A stretch of 64,000 nt of DNA, from contig NZ_JAPNJW010000002.1 of the NCBI RefSeq assembly GCF_026626745.1, positions 2,132,151 to 2,196,150 on the forward strand, given 5' to 3'. Source of the DNA: Nannocystis sp. RBIL2 (GTDB lineage: Bacteria; Myxococcota_A; Polyangia; Nannocystales; Nannocystaceae). The notes under the pieces were generated by a model, which worked only from the letters and a program-made list of their open reading frames with translations, made no database searches and was not told the origin of the DNA. Shown here piece by piece: positions 43,965 through 52,594 of the stretch (positions within the stretch are counted from its first letter, which is position 1; every line of letters starts with the position of its first letter). Both the position numbers and the translations under genes were made by a program.

Positions 43965-44837
43965 CTACACCAGTTCCGCGAGCGGCTGCGGCTCGTCGTC
44001 CGGCCGGCGCGCGCGCGTCTGCCAGTCGGCGGGCGGCCACGGATCGGGCCAGTGGACCTCGACCAGCGTCAACCCTTGCGGCGGCGCGGTGCGCCCGGTG
44101 CGGCGACGATCGGGGCGCGCCAGCAGCTCGGCGATCTGCGTCGGCGGCCGGCGCCCGAGCCCGACCTCGACCAGCGTGCCGACCATGATGCGCACCATGT
44201 TCTGCAGGAACGCCTCGCCGCGGACCGTCACGGTCACGATCGCCGGCGTGTCGCTCGCGGCCACAGTGCTGAGCCCGGCCGGCTCCTCCGCCGCCACCGC
44301 CGCCACCTCGACCGCGAGCATCGTCCGCACCGTCGTCTGCGCCTGGCACGAGCTGGCGCGGAAGCCGGCGAAGTCGTGTTCGCCGACGAACGCCGGCGCC
44401 GCCGCCTGCATCGCCGCCACGTCGAGCGGCCGGGCCAGGTGCCACTCGCCGCGAACGGTGGTCGGCACGCGGTGCGGGGTGCAGCGGATCCGGTAGCGGT
44501 AGGTCTTGCCGTCGTTGAAGAACCGCGGGTCGACCGCACGGCCGTCGGGCAGCTCGCAGGGCCACGCGCCGAGCACCCCGATGTCGCGCGGCAGCTTGCT
44601 CGTGAGTCCCAGCACCACCCCCCGGTCGGGGATCGAGAGCGTCGGCTCGAAGCCCACCAGCTGGCCCAGAGCGTGGACCCCGGCGTCGGTGCGACTGGCG
44701 GCCCGGGTCCGCACGGGCTCCTTGTAGAGCTCTGCCAGCGCCGCCTCGAGCGCCCCTTGCACCGTCCGGGTGCCCTCCTGGCGGGCAAATCCGTGGAAAT
44801 CGGTGCCGTCGTAGGCGACCCGCAGGAGCAGCGTCAT
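43965..44837 (-). CDS. truA: tRNA pseudouridine(38-40) synthase
   Basis: 290 residues. The N-terminus LLLRVAYDGTDFHGFARQ is typical, the catalytic Asp51 is in SRTDAGVHALGQ, and AFLQNMVRIMVGTLVEVG is the standard C-terminal helix. The enzyme converts uridines 38-40 of the anticodon arm. The start at 44837 is secure by homology. TTGACA (44873-44878) with 17 bp to GATGGT (44850-44855) on the minus strand is a possible promoter. The SDR gene follows. Confidence 0.95.
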   Translation of the reverse strand: MTLLLRVAYDGTDFHGFARQEGTRTVQGALEAALAELYKEPVRTRAASRTDAGVHALGQLVGFEPTLSIPDRGVVLGLTSKLPRDIGVLGAWPCELPDGRAVDPRFFNDGKTYRYRIRCTPHRVPTTVRGEWHLARPLDVAAMQAAAPAFVGEHDFAGFRASSCQAQTTVRTMLAVEVAAVAAEEPAGLSTVAASDTPAIVTVTVRGEAFLQNMVRIMVGTLVEVGLGRRPPTQIAELLARPDRRRTGRTAPPQGLTLVEVHWPDPWPPADWQTRARRPDDEPQPLAELV

Positions 44838-44849
44838 GAGCGCGGACGC

Positions 44850-44878
44850 ACCATCGACCGCCCCCGGCGACCTGTCAA
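44850..44878 (-). promoter_or_regulatory. possible truA promoter
   Basis: TTGACA at 44873-44878, 17-bp spacer, GATGGT at 44850-44855, 12 bases before the start. Confidence 0.4.
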
Positions 44879-44939
44879 CCGAACTCGGCAAATTCGCCGC
44901 TGGAGGCGACAAAGCAGCGCCCCACGCGCGATTTCTTGC

Positions 44940-44945
44940 TACCCT
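44940..44945 (+). promoter_or_regulatory. -10 hexamer TACCCT of pssA
   Basis: Sixteen bases before the ATG at 44962; supports that start over the ATG at 44836. Confidence 0.45.
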
Positions 44946-44961
44946 CAAAGCCCCCCGGGCG

Positions 44962-45858
44962 ATGGACTTCCGCAAGACTTACTTCCTGCTGCCGAACCTC
45001 TTCACCCTCTCGGGCCTGTTCTGCGGCTTCTACGCGATCTCGGTGTGCGCGCGGCTGAGCGACGAGGGCGGGGGCAGCGACGCGCTCTACAAGGCCTCGC
45101 TGGCGATCATGCTCGGCCTGTTCTTCGACGCCGCCGACGGCCGAATCGCCCGGCTGACGCGCACGCAGTCGGAGCTCGGCCTGCACCTCGACAGCCTCAG
45201 CGACCTCGTCACGTTCGGCGTGGCGCCGGGGCTCGTGATCTACCGCTGGGGCCTCGAAGGCTTCGGCCGCGCCGGCCTGTTCATCGCTTTCTTGTTCGTC
45301 GCCGGCGGCGCGTTCCGCCTGGCCCGCTTCAATGTCCTGTCGCTGCGAGCGATCGACGAGAAGCCGGGCAAGTACATGCTGGGCCTGCCGATCCCGGTGG
45401 CGGCCACGGTGCTGATCTCGACGGTGATGGCGTTCCACGCGATCGGCATCAACCAGACGACCAATCACATCCTGGTCGCCACGCTCGTCACGGTGCTGTC
45501 CTACTTGATGATCAGCCGGGTCCGCTTCCGCTCGATGAAGGACCTGAAGCTGACCAAGCGGACGACGGCAGTGGTCGGCCTGCTGCTCGCCAGCGGGGTG
45601 CTGGTGGCAGTGCGGATCTCCCGGCCCGCGGTGCTGATCCTGCTGGTCGGCTGCTACATCACTCTCGGCCTCATCGAGGAGATGTATCTGCTGCGCAAGG
45701 GCCGGGTCGAGCGGATCCGGGCGGCCCGCGCCCAGGCCCTGGCGCCGGCGGCCACCGAGGAGCTGGCGAGCGAGTCCGAGGTGCTCGCCGAGCTCGGCAT
45801 CGACGACGACGCCAGCGCTCGCGCTCCTGCTGCGCCTGACGGCGCTGTCACCACCTGA
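44962..45858 (+). CDS. pssA: CDP-diacylglycerol-serine O-phosphatidyltransferase
   Basis: 298 residues from the ATG at 44962. The CDP-alcohol phosphatidyltransferase motif D-x2-D-G-x2-A-R-x8-G-x3-D-x3-D is complete in DAADGRIARL to GLHLDSLSD, and YFLLPNLFTLSGLFCGFYA is the usual first helix of PssA. Six to eight membrane helices and an acidic Ala-rich tail follow. It makes phosphatidylserine for phosphatidylethanolamine synthesis. The frame is open to an ATG at 44836, but that start would overlap the divergent truA start codon and leave no promoter; the later ATG matches family N-termini and has a -10 site. Confidence 0.85.
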   Translation: MDFRKTYFLLPNLFTLSGLFCGFYAISVCARLSDEGGGSDALYKASLAIMLGLFFDAADGRIARLTRTQSELGLHLDSLSDLVTFGVAPGLVIYRWGLEGFGRAGLFIAFLFVAGGAFRLARFNVLSLRAIDEKPGKYMLGLPIPVAATVLISTVMAFHAIGINQTTNHILVATLVTVLSYLMISRVRFRSMKDLKLTKRTTAVVGLLLASGVLVAVRISRPAVLILLVGCYITLGLIEEMYLLRKGRVERIRAARAQALAPAATEELASESEVLAELGIDDDASARAPAAPDGAVTT

Positions 45859-46389
45859 CGTTTTTTACGGGGGCCCGGCGATCGGCGTGTCGTGGTCTCG
45901 CGAATTGCCGACTGCGCCTCGCGGGGGGTCCGGGGAAGGTCCGGCCGCGAGTTGACCGGCAGGGGTGCGCGCTCGTTCCTCGCACCCATCCCGCCTCTAA
46001 TTCGCGGCCGGCCCTTCCCCGGACCCCTGGCACGGCTGCAGCCGTGAGGGGCCGACTCGCCTTCCCCGGCTCCGCTGCGGGGCGTCGCCATGAGCCGAGC
46101 GTGGGGCGCCTGTTCGACGGCCAGGGCTGGCCGCCGAACAGACGCCTTCTCACGTCCTCGACGGCGTGTCTGCCGTGGCCGCGAATCCTCGTCGCTTCGT
46201 CTCGACTCTTGCCTCCATCGCGAAGACATGTCCCTGAGGACATGTACTCACGTGCACTGCGGCTCGGTCGCCAGATGCGCGCGCTGCAGGGCAGGCTTGC
46301 ACCGAGGAATGACCTGTCCATTCTGCCAGGTTCCGTGCGACCCACAGATCGGCCGGCCGCCAGGCAGTGCCCCCTGACGAGCAGGCCGC
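45859..46389. other. structured gene-free region with nested inverted repeats
   Basis: Outer arms 45925-45949 and 46003-46027 are inverted copies matching at 24 of 25 positions, enclosing GGGTGCG/CGCACCC (45963 and 45981). A 16-bp perfect palindrome CACGGCTGCAGCCGTG follows at 46031-46046, then a 19-bp inverted repeat with a 4-base loop (46105-46123 and 46128-46146, 17 of 19 matching), then ACGGC/GCCGT (46161-46176). Palindrome pairs at 46224 and 46310 complete the region. It may be a small non-autonomous element or a structured RNA; no open frame is convincing. Confidence 0.65.
46224..46247. repeat. palindrome pair
   Basis: AGACATGTCC at 46224, loop CTGA, GGACATGTAC at 46238. Confidence 0.85.
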
Positions 46390-46413
46390 TCACCTGTCCT
46401 TTGTGCCAGGCTC
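46310..46413. repeat. two hairpin pairs of the compensated CCTG type
   Basis: TGACCTGTCC/TGCCAGGTTC at 46310 and TCACCTGTCC/TGCCAGGCTC at 46390, each 14 bp apart. ACCTG pairs with CAGGT in the first. The second covers the stop codon of the membrane-protein gene. Confidence 0.75.
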
Positions 46414-46968
46414 CCGCGCGACCCGCAGCCCGGTCGCCAGCAACAGCGCGTACAGCAGCAGCTCGAGCAGCTCCTGGGTCGCCCGCTCCCACGCTGCCGA
46501 CATGTTGCCGGCCACGAACAGCGCACCGAGGGCTGCGAAGGCCCACCGTTCGTCGCGGATCGGTCGTGCCCGGCCGAGCCAGCGACCTGTCCCTGGGGCC
46601 AGGTAATAAGCGACCAGCGGCAGCGCGAACAGCAGGTAGGACGCGCCGCGGGCGGCGTTGTGCATGTTGCGGTGGCCGAACACCGCGGCCACGCGCTCGC
46701 CGACGGCCGGCCAGCCGTACACGCTGCCCCAGTCGATCTCCTCGACCAGCACCAGCGCCAGGAAGCCGGCCATCGCCAGCGGCACCGCTCGCCCGCCGGC
46801 CCGGCCCGCGAGCGTCCACGCCACCACCGCCGCCGCCAGCACCGCGTGCGACGCGTGCTCCGCCGGGCCCTCCTTCGCCAGCAGCTCCGCGGTGCTCGCC
46901 GGGCTCGTCCAAGCTGCGGCGACGGCCACCGCGGCGATCGTCAAGATCGTGATCGTCCGCGGGAGCAC
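46390..46968 (-). CDS. integral membrane protein, unknown function
   Basis: 192 residues with about five hydrophobic helices (TITILTIAAVAVAAAW, HAVLAAAVVAWTLAG, VPLAMAGFLALVLVEEIDWG, YLLFALPLVAYYLAPG, WAFAALGALFVAGNMSAA). The acidic pair in LVLVEEIDWGSVYGW and FGHRNMHNAARG are the only polar signatures; I recognise no family. The GTG at 46968 is chosen because TATGCT lies exactly six bases upstream and the first helix begins at once. A CCTG-type hairpin pair lies inside the gene at 46583-46606. Confidence 0.65.
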   Translation of the reverse strand: MLPRTITILTIAAVAVAAAWTSPASTAELLAKEGPAEHASHAVLAAAVVAWTLAGRAGGRAVPLAMAGFLALVLVEEIDWGSVYGWPAVGERVAAVFGHRNMHNAARGASYLLFALPLVAYYLAPGTGRWLGRARPIRDERWAFAALGALFVAGNMSAAWERATQELLELLLYALLLATGLRVAREPGTKDR

Positions 46969-46974
46969 GGCCGC

Positions 46975-46980
46975 AGCATA
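46975..46980 (-). promoter_or_regulatory. -10 hexamer TATGCT, leaderless type
   Basis: Six bases before the GTG at 46968. Confidence 0.55.
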
Positions 46981-47156
46981 GAGGATCTCGCGTCGGCTGG
47001 GCCTGGTCCTGGTGGCGTCGTGCAGCCGACGTCGCTCGGGAAGTTCGCGCACCCGCTCGCTGGCGCCCCGTCGCGACCGGGCCCACAAGCAAGGCGACCT
47101 CGGAGCCGGGTCGCGGCCGGCCCGCCGCGGCGGCCCGTCCGAGCGAGGCAAGCACG

Positions 47157-47333
47157 ATGCGCAAGCTCGGCATCCATCCTCCGTCCAGCGCCCAGCTGCT
47201 CGAGCGGCGGACCCCGCACGCCCGCTCCGAGGGGCCGCCCGCCCGTGCGCCGTGGCTGACCCCCGTCGTCATCCCCGCGATGCTGGTCCTGCTGGTCGCC
47301 ACCATCCTGATCTACGTGTTCGCCGCGCAATGA
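47157..47333 (+). CDS. small tail-anchored membrane protein, 58 aa
   Basis: MRKLGIHPPSSAQLLERR begins a short basic/Pro-rich segment, followed by a single hydrophobic helix PVVIPAMLVLLVATILIYVF and the end AAQ. It is a plausible one-helix small protein lying 7 bp before the stress-protein gene, on the same strand, and may share its transcript. Coding is supported by length, charge layout and position only; the ribosome-binding site is weak (GAGG). Confidence 0.5.
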   Translation: MRKLGIHPPSSAQLLERRTPHARSEGPPARAPWLTPVVIPAMLVLLVATILIYVFAAQ

Positions 47334-47340
47334 CCCGACG

Positions 47341-49125
47341 ATGTCGACCCCGCCGCACAGACATGTCCCCGAGGACAGCGACGCGAAGGCCGCCGCCGCC
47401 GGGTCGCGCGCGCAGGAGCAGGAGCGGTCACCGACACATGTCCCCGAGGACAGCCAGGACGTCATCGGCCGGCGCGAGGAGACGGTCATCCCCCGGCTCG
47501 AGGAGCGGCTCCACGTCGACACCCGCGTGCGCGAGCAGGGCCGCGTGCGCATCGACAAGACCGTCGAGGAGCGCGACCAGCCGCTCGAGCTCGACAGCGT
47601 CGAGGATCACGTCGTCACCTGGCGGGTCCCGGTCGGCCGCCCGGTCGAAGCGCCGGTGCCGGTCCGCTACGACGGCGACACCATGATCCTGCCGATCCAC
47701 GAGGAGGTCGTGGTCGTGCAGAAGCAACTCGTCCTCCGCGAGGAGCTGCACGTCCGCGTCCACCGCGTGCATGTGCACGAGCAGCAGACCCTGCACCTCC
47801 GCGCCGAGGCGATCACTATCACCCACAACCGCACCACCCCAGGAGAAGCCGCCATGAAAACCGTTATCGGTCTGTTCGATGACTTCAACGACGCGCAGGC
47901 CGTCGTCACTGCTCTGCTGAAGCGCAACATCGACCGCGCCGACGTCAGCGTCGTCGCCAACAACCTCGAGAACATCCCGATCGATCTGAACAAAGACCCC
48001 ACCGAGGGCCGCCACGAGGCGATGGCCGAGAGCGCCAAGACGGGCGCAGGGACCGGCGCGATCGTCGGTACCGGCGTCGGCGGCGTGCTCGGCTTCCTCG
48101 CCGGCATCGGCTCGATCTTCATCCCCGGCATCGGCCCGATCGTCGCCGCCGGCCCGCTCCTGGCCGCCCTCACCGGCGCCGGCGTGGGCGCGGCCGCCGG
48201 CGCCGCGCTCGGCGGCCTGGTCGGCGCGCTGACCCAGGCCGGGGTGCCCGAGCACGACGCCCACTTCTACGCCGAGGCCGTGCGCCGCGGCGGCACCCTC
48301 GTGCTCGTGCAGACGGCCGACGAGCGCGCCGCCGACGTCGCCTCGATGATGAGCGGCTCGGGCGCGGTCGACGTCGATCGCCGCCGCGAGCACTTCCACT
48401 CCACCGGCTACAAGGGCTTCGAGCAGGGCGCCAAGCCGTACACGATGGAGCAGCTCACGCGCGAGCGCCAGACCTACCGCGCCCAGCCGGCCGCCACCGG
48501 GGCGACGATGCGGCAGCAGCAGCAGCAGCAGACGCCGAGCACCCAGCGGCCGACCGAGGCCTCCGGCACGATCGGCACCGCCCGCGCGACCGGTGCGCAG
48601 CCGCAGAAGATGGACCAGCCGCACTTCAAGGACACCTCGATGGAGATGAAGGTCGTCGAGGAGGACCTGCTGGTCGGCAAGCGGGTCATCGAGCACGGCC
48701 GCGTCCGCGTCTACTCGCGCGTCACCGAGCGCCCGGTCGAGGAGCAGGTCAACCTGCGCGAGGAGCACGTGACCGTGAAGCGGCGCCCCGTCGACCGCCC
48801 GGCCACCGGCGAGGACATGAACGCCTTCCGCGAGTCGTCGGTGGAGATGACCGAGTACGCCGAGGAGGCCGTGGTCGCCAAGGAGGCGCGCGTGGTCGAG
48901 GAGGTCGTGGTCGGCCGCGAGGTCGAGACGCACACCGAGACCGTGCGCGACAAGGTGCGGCGCACCGACGTCGAGGTGGTCGAGGAGCAGACGCCGGCCA
49001 AGACGGTGTCGACCTCGCCGATGCACAAGGTCGCGGGCACCGGCGCCGGCCAGCCCGGGGCCACCAACCGGCCGACGCCGCCGCCGCCGCCGCAGGGGCA
49101 GAAGCGGCGCGCCTCGGGCAGCTGA
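47341..49125 (+). CDS. YsnF/DUF2382-type stress protein with two DUF2382 regions and a central YflT-like domain
   Basis: 594 residues in one frame. Residues about 45-160 are charged beta/helix repeats of the YsnF/AvaK (DUF2382) type (VIPRLEERLHVDTRVREQG, VVVVQKQLVLREEL). From residue 172, MKTVIGLFDDFNDAQAVVTA starts a heat-induced/general-stress domain (YflT-like) with a Gly/Ala hydrophobic hairpin (GTGVGGVLGFLAGIGSIFIP), then a second DUF2382 region (about 430-570). The ATG at 47854 has a full ribosome-binding site (AGGAGA) and AT-rich first codons, so it is probably an independent start in the same frame. Two palindrome pairs near the first start encode HVPEDS twice. Confidence 0.75.
   Translation: MSTPPHRHVPEDSDAKAAAAGSRAQEQERSPTHVPEDSQDVIGRREETVIPRLEERLHVDTRVREQGRVRIDKTVEERDQPLELDSVEDHVVTWRVPVGRPVEAPVPVRYDGDTMILPIHEEVVVVQKQLVLREELHVRVHRVHVHEQQTLHLRAEAITITHNRTTPGEAAMKTVIGLFDDFNDAQAVVTALLKRNIDRADVSVVANNLENIPIDLNKDPTEGRHEAMAESAKTGAGTGAIVGTGVGGVLGFLAGIGSIFIPGIGPIVAAGPLLAALTGAGVGAAAGAALGGLVGALTQAGVPEHDAHFYAEAVRRGGTLVLVQTADERAADVASMMSGSGAVDVDRRREHFHSTGYKGFEQGAKPYTMEQLTRERQTYRAQPAATGATMRQQQQQQTPSTQRPTEASGTIGTARATGAQPQKMDQPHFKDTSMEMKVVEEDLLVGKRVIEHGRVRVYSRVTERPVEEQVNLREEHVTVKRRPVDRPATGEDMNAFRESSVEMTEYAEEAVVAKEARVVEEVVVGREVETHTETVRDKVRRTDVEVVEEQTPAKTVSTSPMHKVAGTGAGQPGATNRPTPPPPPQGQKRRASGS
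47359..47455. repeat. two palindrome pairs at the 5' end of the stress-protein gene
   Basis: AGACATGTCC at 47359 with GGACAG at 47373, and ACACATGTCC at 47432 with GGACAG at 47446, both with loop CCGA; each is translated as HVPEDS. Confidence 0.85.
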
Positions 49126-49169
49126 ATCGCTTACCCGCGAGGGTTGCGGCGATAGGCCGGGCCCTCGCC

Positions 49170-49193
49170 GGACATGATCGTACGGACATGTCC
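49170..49193. repeat. palindrome pair after the stress-protein gene
   Basis: GGACATGATC at 49170 and GGACATGTCC at 49184. Confidence 0.85.
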
Positions 49194-49199
49194 GCTCCC

Positions 49200-49230
49200 A
49201 TCCGCGTCCCGCCAGGGACGCGGATTTTTT
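49200..49230 (+). terminator. intrinsic terminator of the stress-protein gene
   Basis: ATCCGCGTCCC (49200-49210), loop GCCA, GGGACGCGGAT (49215-49225), then a run of six T. A perfect 11-bp stem. Confidence 0.9.
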
Positions 49231-49233
49231 CGC

Positions 49234-49239
49234 TATCCT
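49234..49239 (+). promoter_or_regulatory. -10 hexamer TATCCT, leaderless type
   Basis: Directly after the terminator and eight bases before the GTG at 49248. Confidence 0.5.
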
Positions 49240-49247
49240 CGCGCCGA

Positions 49248-52200
49248 GTGCCGCCCGTGATCGCCTTCGCCGCAGTGCTCGTCGCGTTCGCGCGGCGCTG
49301 GCAGGTGCGCTGCGGCCCGCTCGCCTGCCCCGAGTCGATCGCGCTGGTGGCCGCGCTGACGCTCGGCGGACTCGGCCTCCTGGCCGCGCTGCTGGCGGTC
49401 GGCGGCATCTTCTCCGCGCCGTCGTTCTCGTTCACCGCGATCGCCCTGGCGGTGCTCGCCTGGCCCTGGGGACAGCGAGCGCCGCGGCGTCGGCCCGCGC
49501 GCAGCCTGCCGCGGGCCGTCGGCCTGGTCGCGCTGCTGCTGGCCGCCGCGGCCCTGCGCTGGCCGCCGATCCCCGCCGACCTCGGCGGCCGCGACCAGGG
49601 CACCTACGTCCTCCGCGCCCGCCACACCCTGCGCACCGGCCGGACCGGCCACACGGACCCCGTGCTGGCCCGCGCCGGCGCCGAGGCCGAGCTGCGACCT
49701 GGCCCCGGGGACATCCTCGGCCTCTATCACGCCGACCGCAGCCCCGCCCGCGTCGATCGCTACGAGGGCGCCTACCGCCCCGGCTTCTACCTCACCCGGC
49801 GCGACGACGGCGAGGTCGTGCCGCAGTTCCTGCACCTCCACCCGTCCCTGCTGGCGCTGTTCGGCCTGGTCTTCGGGCCATGGTCGATGGGACTGGTCGC
49901 GCCGCTCGCCGGCGTGCTCTCGGCGCTCGCGCTGTGGGCCCTCGGCGAGCGCCTGTGGCCGCGCGCCGGCGCCTCGTGGCTGGCCGCCGGCCTGTTCGCG
50001 CTGTCGCCGATCGCCGTGTGGACCGCCCGCACCCCGCTGACCGAGTCGCTCACCGGCCTGCTGCTGCTCGCCGCCGCCCTCGCGGTCGCCCGCGGCCTCG
50101 CGCCCGCGGCCGAGGACGCGAGCCGTCGTCACACCGCGCGAGCGCAGGCCGCCGACTCGACCCGCAGCGCGACCACTCGCGCCGATGCAACGGCCCAGGA
50201 CGCACTGCAAACCTCCGCCCGCCCCATCGACGCGCACGCGTCCGGCTCCGCGGCGCGCGACGCCTCCGGCGCCGTCCGCGAGCTGCGAGCCGACGCCGCC
50301 GACTCGACCTCGCCTGGCCTCTCCGACTCGACCTCGCGCAACGCCGCCTCCGCCTCGCACCTCGCCGACCCTGCCCACGGCCACGAGCTCACCGCCGCCC
50401 TGCTGCTCGGCCTCGCCGGCTTCGTCCGCGGCAACCTGTGGCTGTCCGCCCCGGCCCTGCTGGCGGTGCTGTGGCTGCGCACCGAACCTGGCCTTCGGCG
50501 CATGTCCGCTCCGACCTTGCTCTTGGGTCTGCTGCTGGCCAGCCTCGCGCTCCACCTCGCCACCGGCTACCCCTACCTTCACGACGAGTTCAAGCGCCAG
50601 CTCGGCCCGGTCACCGCCCTGTCGCCGATCAGCGCGGTCGTCCTCGGCCTCGGCGCGATCGCCGTCTACCTCGCCCTCGACGCCGCCCTCGACCTCGTCC
50701 GCGGCCGCGTCCGCCGCCTCCCGCTCGTCCTCGCCGCCCTCGCCGCCCTCGCCGCCCTGACCTGGTGGCTGCGCTGGGCCCCCGGTCCGCCGTGGAGCCG
50801 CCTCGACCCCGTCCTGCCGCTCCTCGGCGCCCCGCTGCTGCTCGCCGCCGGCCTCGGCCTGGTCGCCTTCGCCCGCCTGCGCCCGGCCGCGAGCGCCGCC
50901 CACGTCTGGCTGCTCGCGCTCGCCACGTTCCCCGTCACCGCCCTGGCCCTCTACGCCCAGCGCAACCTGCCCCAGGTCGGCCTCTACTACTACGGCCGCT
51001 ACCTCGTCCCCGAGCTGCTGCCGGCCGCCTGCCTGCTGGCCGCATGCGCCTTGGTACATGTCCATCGATTTCTGTCCGAACGCACAGGTCTCGGACGACA
51101 TGCCCGATGGGTCAGCCTCGTCCTCGGCCTCGGCCTGCTGGCCGCCCAGGCCCTGCCGTACCTGCGGACCCCGGCCACCCGCCTGCAGGAGTTCGCCGGC
51201 GCCGAGCGCCTGATCGACGACCTGGCCGCCGAGATCCCCGAGCGCGCGGTCGTCCTGGCCGGCGGCGAGGGCTGGCACCACGTCCACGTGTTCAGCCAGC
51301 TGGGCGGCGCGCTCGCCTTCGGCCACGGCCGCACCGTCCTGCCCTACCGCAGCCGCGAGGCCGCCTACGCCGCGCTGCACGAGCTGCTGATCGCCGGCCC
51401 GGCCGCCGGCGCCGAGGCCCCGCCGGTGTACCTGCTGCTCGGCGAGTCGACCCACCCGCTGCGCCTGCCCGGCGCCGCAGCCCCGCTGGCGCTCGTCGAC
51501 GACCTGCTGCCGCCGCCGTTCGTCGCCCGCCCGGTCGCCTTCGCCGAGCTCTACCTCGACCGCCTCACCCCCGTCGATGAGCGGATCCCCGACCGCGTCA
51601 CCCGCACCGACCTGCGCGTCGGCCTGCTCGAGGTGCGCGTCGACCCGGCCCGCCGCGCCGCCGTCCGCAGCTGGCGGATCGACGAGGGCCGCGCCGAGGG
51701 ACCCGGCCCTTTGAACCTGTCCTCTTATTACTTGCCCGACGGACAGACTTGCCTCGACACCGAGCACCCGCTGGTCCTCGAGCTCCCGCCCGGCGACGGC
51801 CCGGGCTCGCTCGTCCTGGTCGCCCAGCCCGGCGGTGACACCCCCGGCTGGCGCGTCGTCGTCGACGGCCAACCGGTCGCCGTCGACCCGCCCGGCCCCG
51901 GCCCCGCGCGCGCCCGCGACACCCTCGGACCTGTCACCTTCGCCACCCCGCCGCGCCGCGTCGAGCTGTGGGGCAGCACCCGCCCGCGCGACGACCTCGC
52001 CTGCCCCTACGGCGGCCTCGCCGAGGTCCGCCTGCTCGGCCCCGACCGCGGCCCCGACGACCGCACCCCGGCCTGGACCCGCACCTACAGCCCGCCGCAC
52101 GACCTCGGCCACCGCGTCACCCCGGCCCGCTTCACCGCCGGTCGCGCCCTCACCCGCCTGCGCGCCGGCCTCGACCGCGCCCGCGAGCTCGACGGCCCCT

Positions 52201-52514
52201 CCCTGGTGGTCCGCGCCGGCGATCCGCTGACCTTCCCCGTCGAACATGTCCCAAAGACCACGTCGACGACGATGGCAGTGACCCTGCGAGGCGCCCGCCT
52301 GAGCCCGGCCGGCCGCGTCCGCGTGCTGGCCGACGAGGCCCTGCTGCTCGAGCTCGACCCACCCGACAGCCTCGACGGCGCCTGGCACTCGCCACCGACC
52401 CCGGTCGCCCTGCCGGGCCCTGCCCCGCGGTTCCGGGTGGAAGTCCTCGATCCGGAGCGCCCCGACGCCCACGTCACGGTCCGCGATCTGGTGCTGCTTC
52501 CCACGCCCGAGTAA
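49248..52514 (+). CDS. large polytopic membrane glycosyltransferase-like protein
   Basis: 1088 residues from the GTG at 49248. At least ten hydrophobic helices; after the first ones a loop has DLGGRDQGTYVLRARHTL, the Asp-containing first periplasmic loop found in GT39-like (C-type) transferases, then YRPGFYLTRRDDGEVVPQFL. A Ser/Thr/Ala/Asp-rich insert of about 90 residues (290-380) interrupts the helices. The last 300 residues are a soluble beta-rich domain. It probably moves a sugar from a lipid carrier outside the membrane. Six repeat pairs lie inside it in frame (49697, 50484, 51054, 51082, 51713, 52242). The start is set by the promoter; an ATG at 49188 would begin inside the terminator. 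Confidence 0.75.
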   Translation: MPPVIAFAAVLVAFARRWQVRCGPLACPESIALVAALTLGGLGLLAALLAVGGIFSAPSFSFTAIALAVLAWPWGQRAPRRRPARSLPRAVGLVALLLAAAALRWPPIPADLGGRDQGTYVLRARHTLRTGRTGHTDPVLARAGAEAELRPGPGDILGLYHADRSPARVDRYEGAYRPGFYLTRRDDGEVVPQFLHLHPSLLALFGLVFGPWSMGLVAPLAGVLSALALWALGERLWPRAGASWLAAGLFALSPIAVWTARTPLTESLTGLLLLAAALAVARGLAPAAEDASRRHTARAQAADSTRSATTRADATAQDALQTSARPIDAHASGSAARDASGAVRELRADAADSTSPGLSDSTSRNAASASHLADPAHGHELTAALLLGLAGFVRGNLWLSAPALLAVLWLRTEPGLRRMSAPTLLLGLLLASLALHLATGYPYLHDEFKRQLGPVTALSPISAVVLGLGAIAVYLALDAALDLVRGRVRRLPLVLAALAALAALTWWLRWAPGPPWSRLDPVLPLLGAPLLLAAGLGLVAFARLRPAASAAHVWLLALATFPVTALALYAQRNLPQVGLYYYGRYLVPELLPAACLLAACALVHVHRFLSERTGLGRHARWVSLVLGLGLLAAQALPYLRTPATRLQEFAGAERLIDDLAAEIPERAVVLAGGEGWHHVHVFSQLGGALAFGHGRTVLPYRSREAAYAALHELLIAGPAAGAEAPPVYLLLGESTHPLRLPGAAAPLALVDDLLPPPFVARPVAFAELYLDRLTPVDERIPDRVTRTDLRVGLLEVRVDPARRAAVRSWRIDEGRAEGPGPLNLSSYYLPDGQTCLDTEHPLVLELPPGDGPGSLVLVAQPGGDTPGWRVVVDGQPVAVDPPGPGPARARDTLGPVTFATPPRRVELWGSTRPRDDLACPYGGLAEVRLLGPDRGPDDRTPAWTRTYSPPHDLGHRVTPARFTAGRALTRLRAGLDRARELDGPSLVVRAGDPLTFPVEHVPKTTSTTMAVTLRGARLSPAGRVRVLADEALLLELDPPDSLDGAWHSPPTPVALPGPAPRFRVEVLDPERPDAHVTVRDLVLLPTPE
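51054..51119. repeat. 14-bp-period array inside the glycosyltransferase gene, 5 units
   Basis: Units at 51054, 51068, 51082, 51096 and 51110; CTGT at 51068 pairs with ACAG at 51082. Encodes VHVHRFLSERTGLGRHARW in a loop between helices. Confidence 0.85.
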
Positions 52515-52520
52515 CAGCGT

Positions 52521-52544
52521 TTACATGTCTCTCGGGACATCCGG
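52521..52544. repeat. palindrome pair
   Basis: TTACATGTCT at 52521 and GGACATCCGG at 52535, just after the glycosyltransferase gene. Confidence 0.75.
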
Positions 52545-52594
52545 GCGTCCCGCGGGCGCTTGACCCTCCAAGACCGCCGCGGTACCGCTGGGCG

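Noticed and set aside
45870..45880. Terminator after pssA based on a run of six T
   Set aside because: No stable hairpin directly precedes the run.
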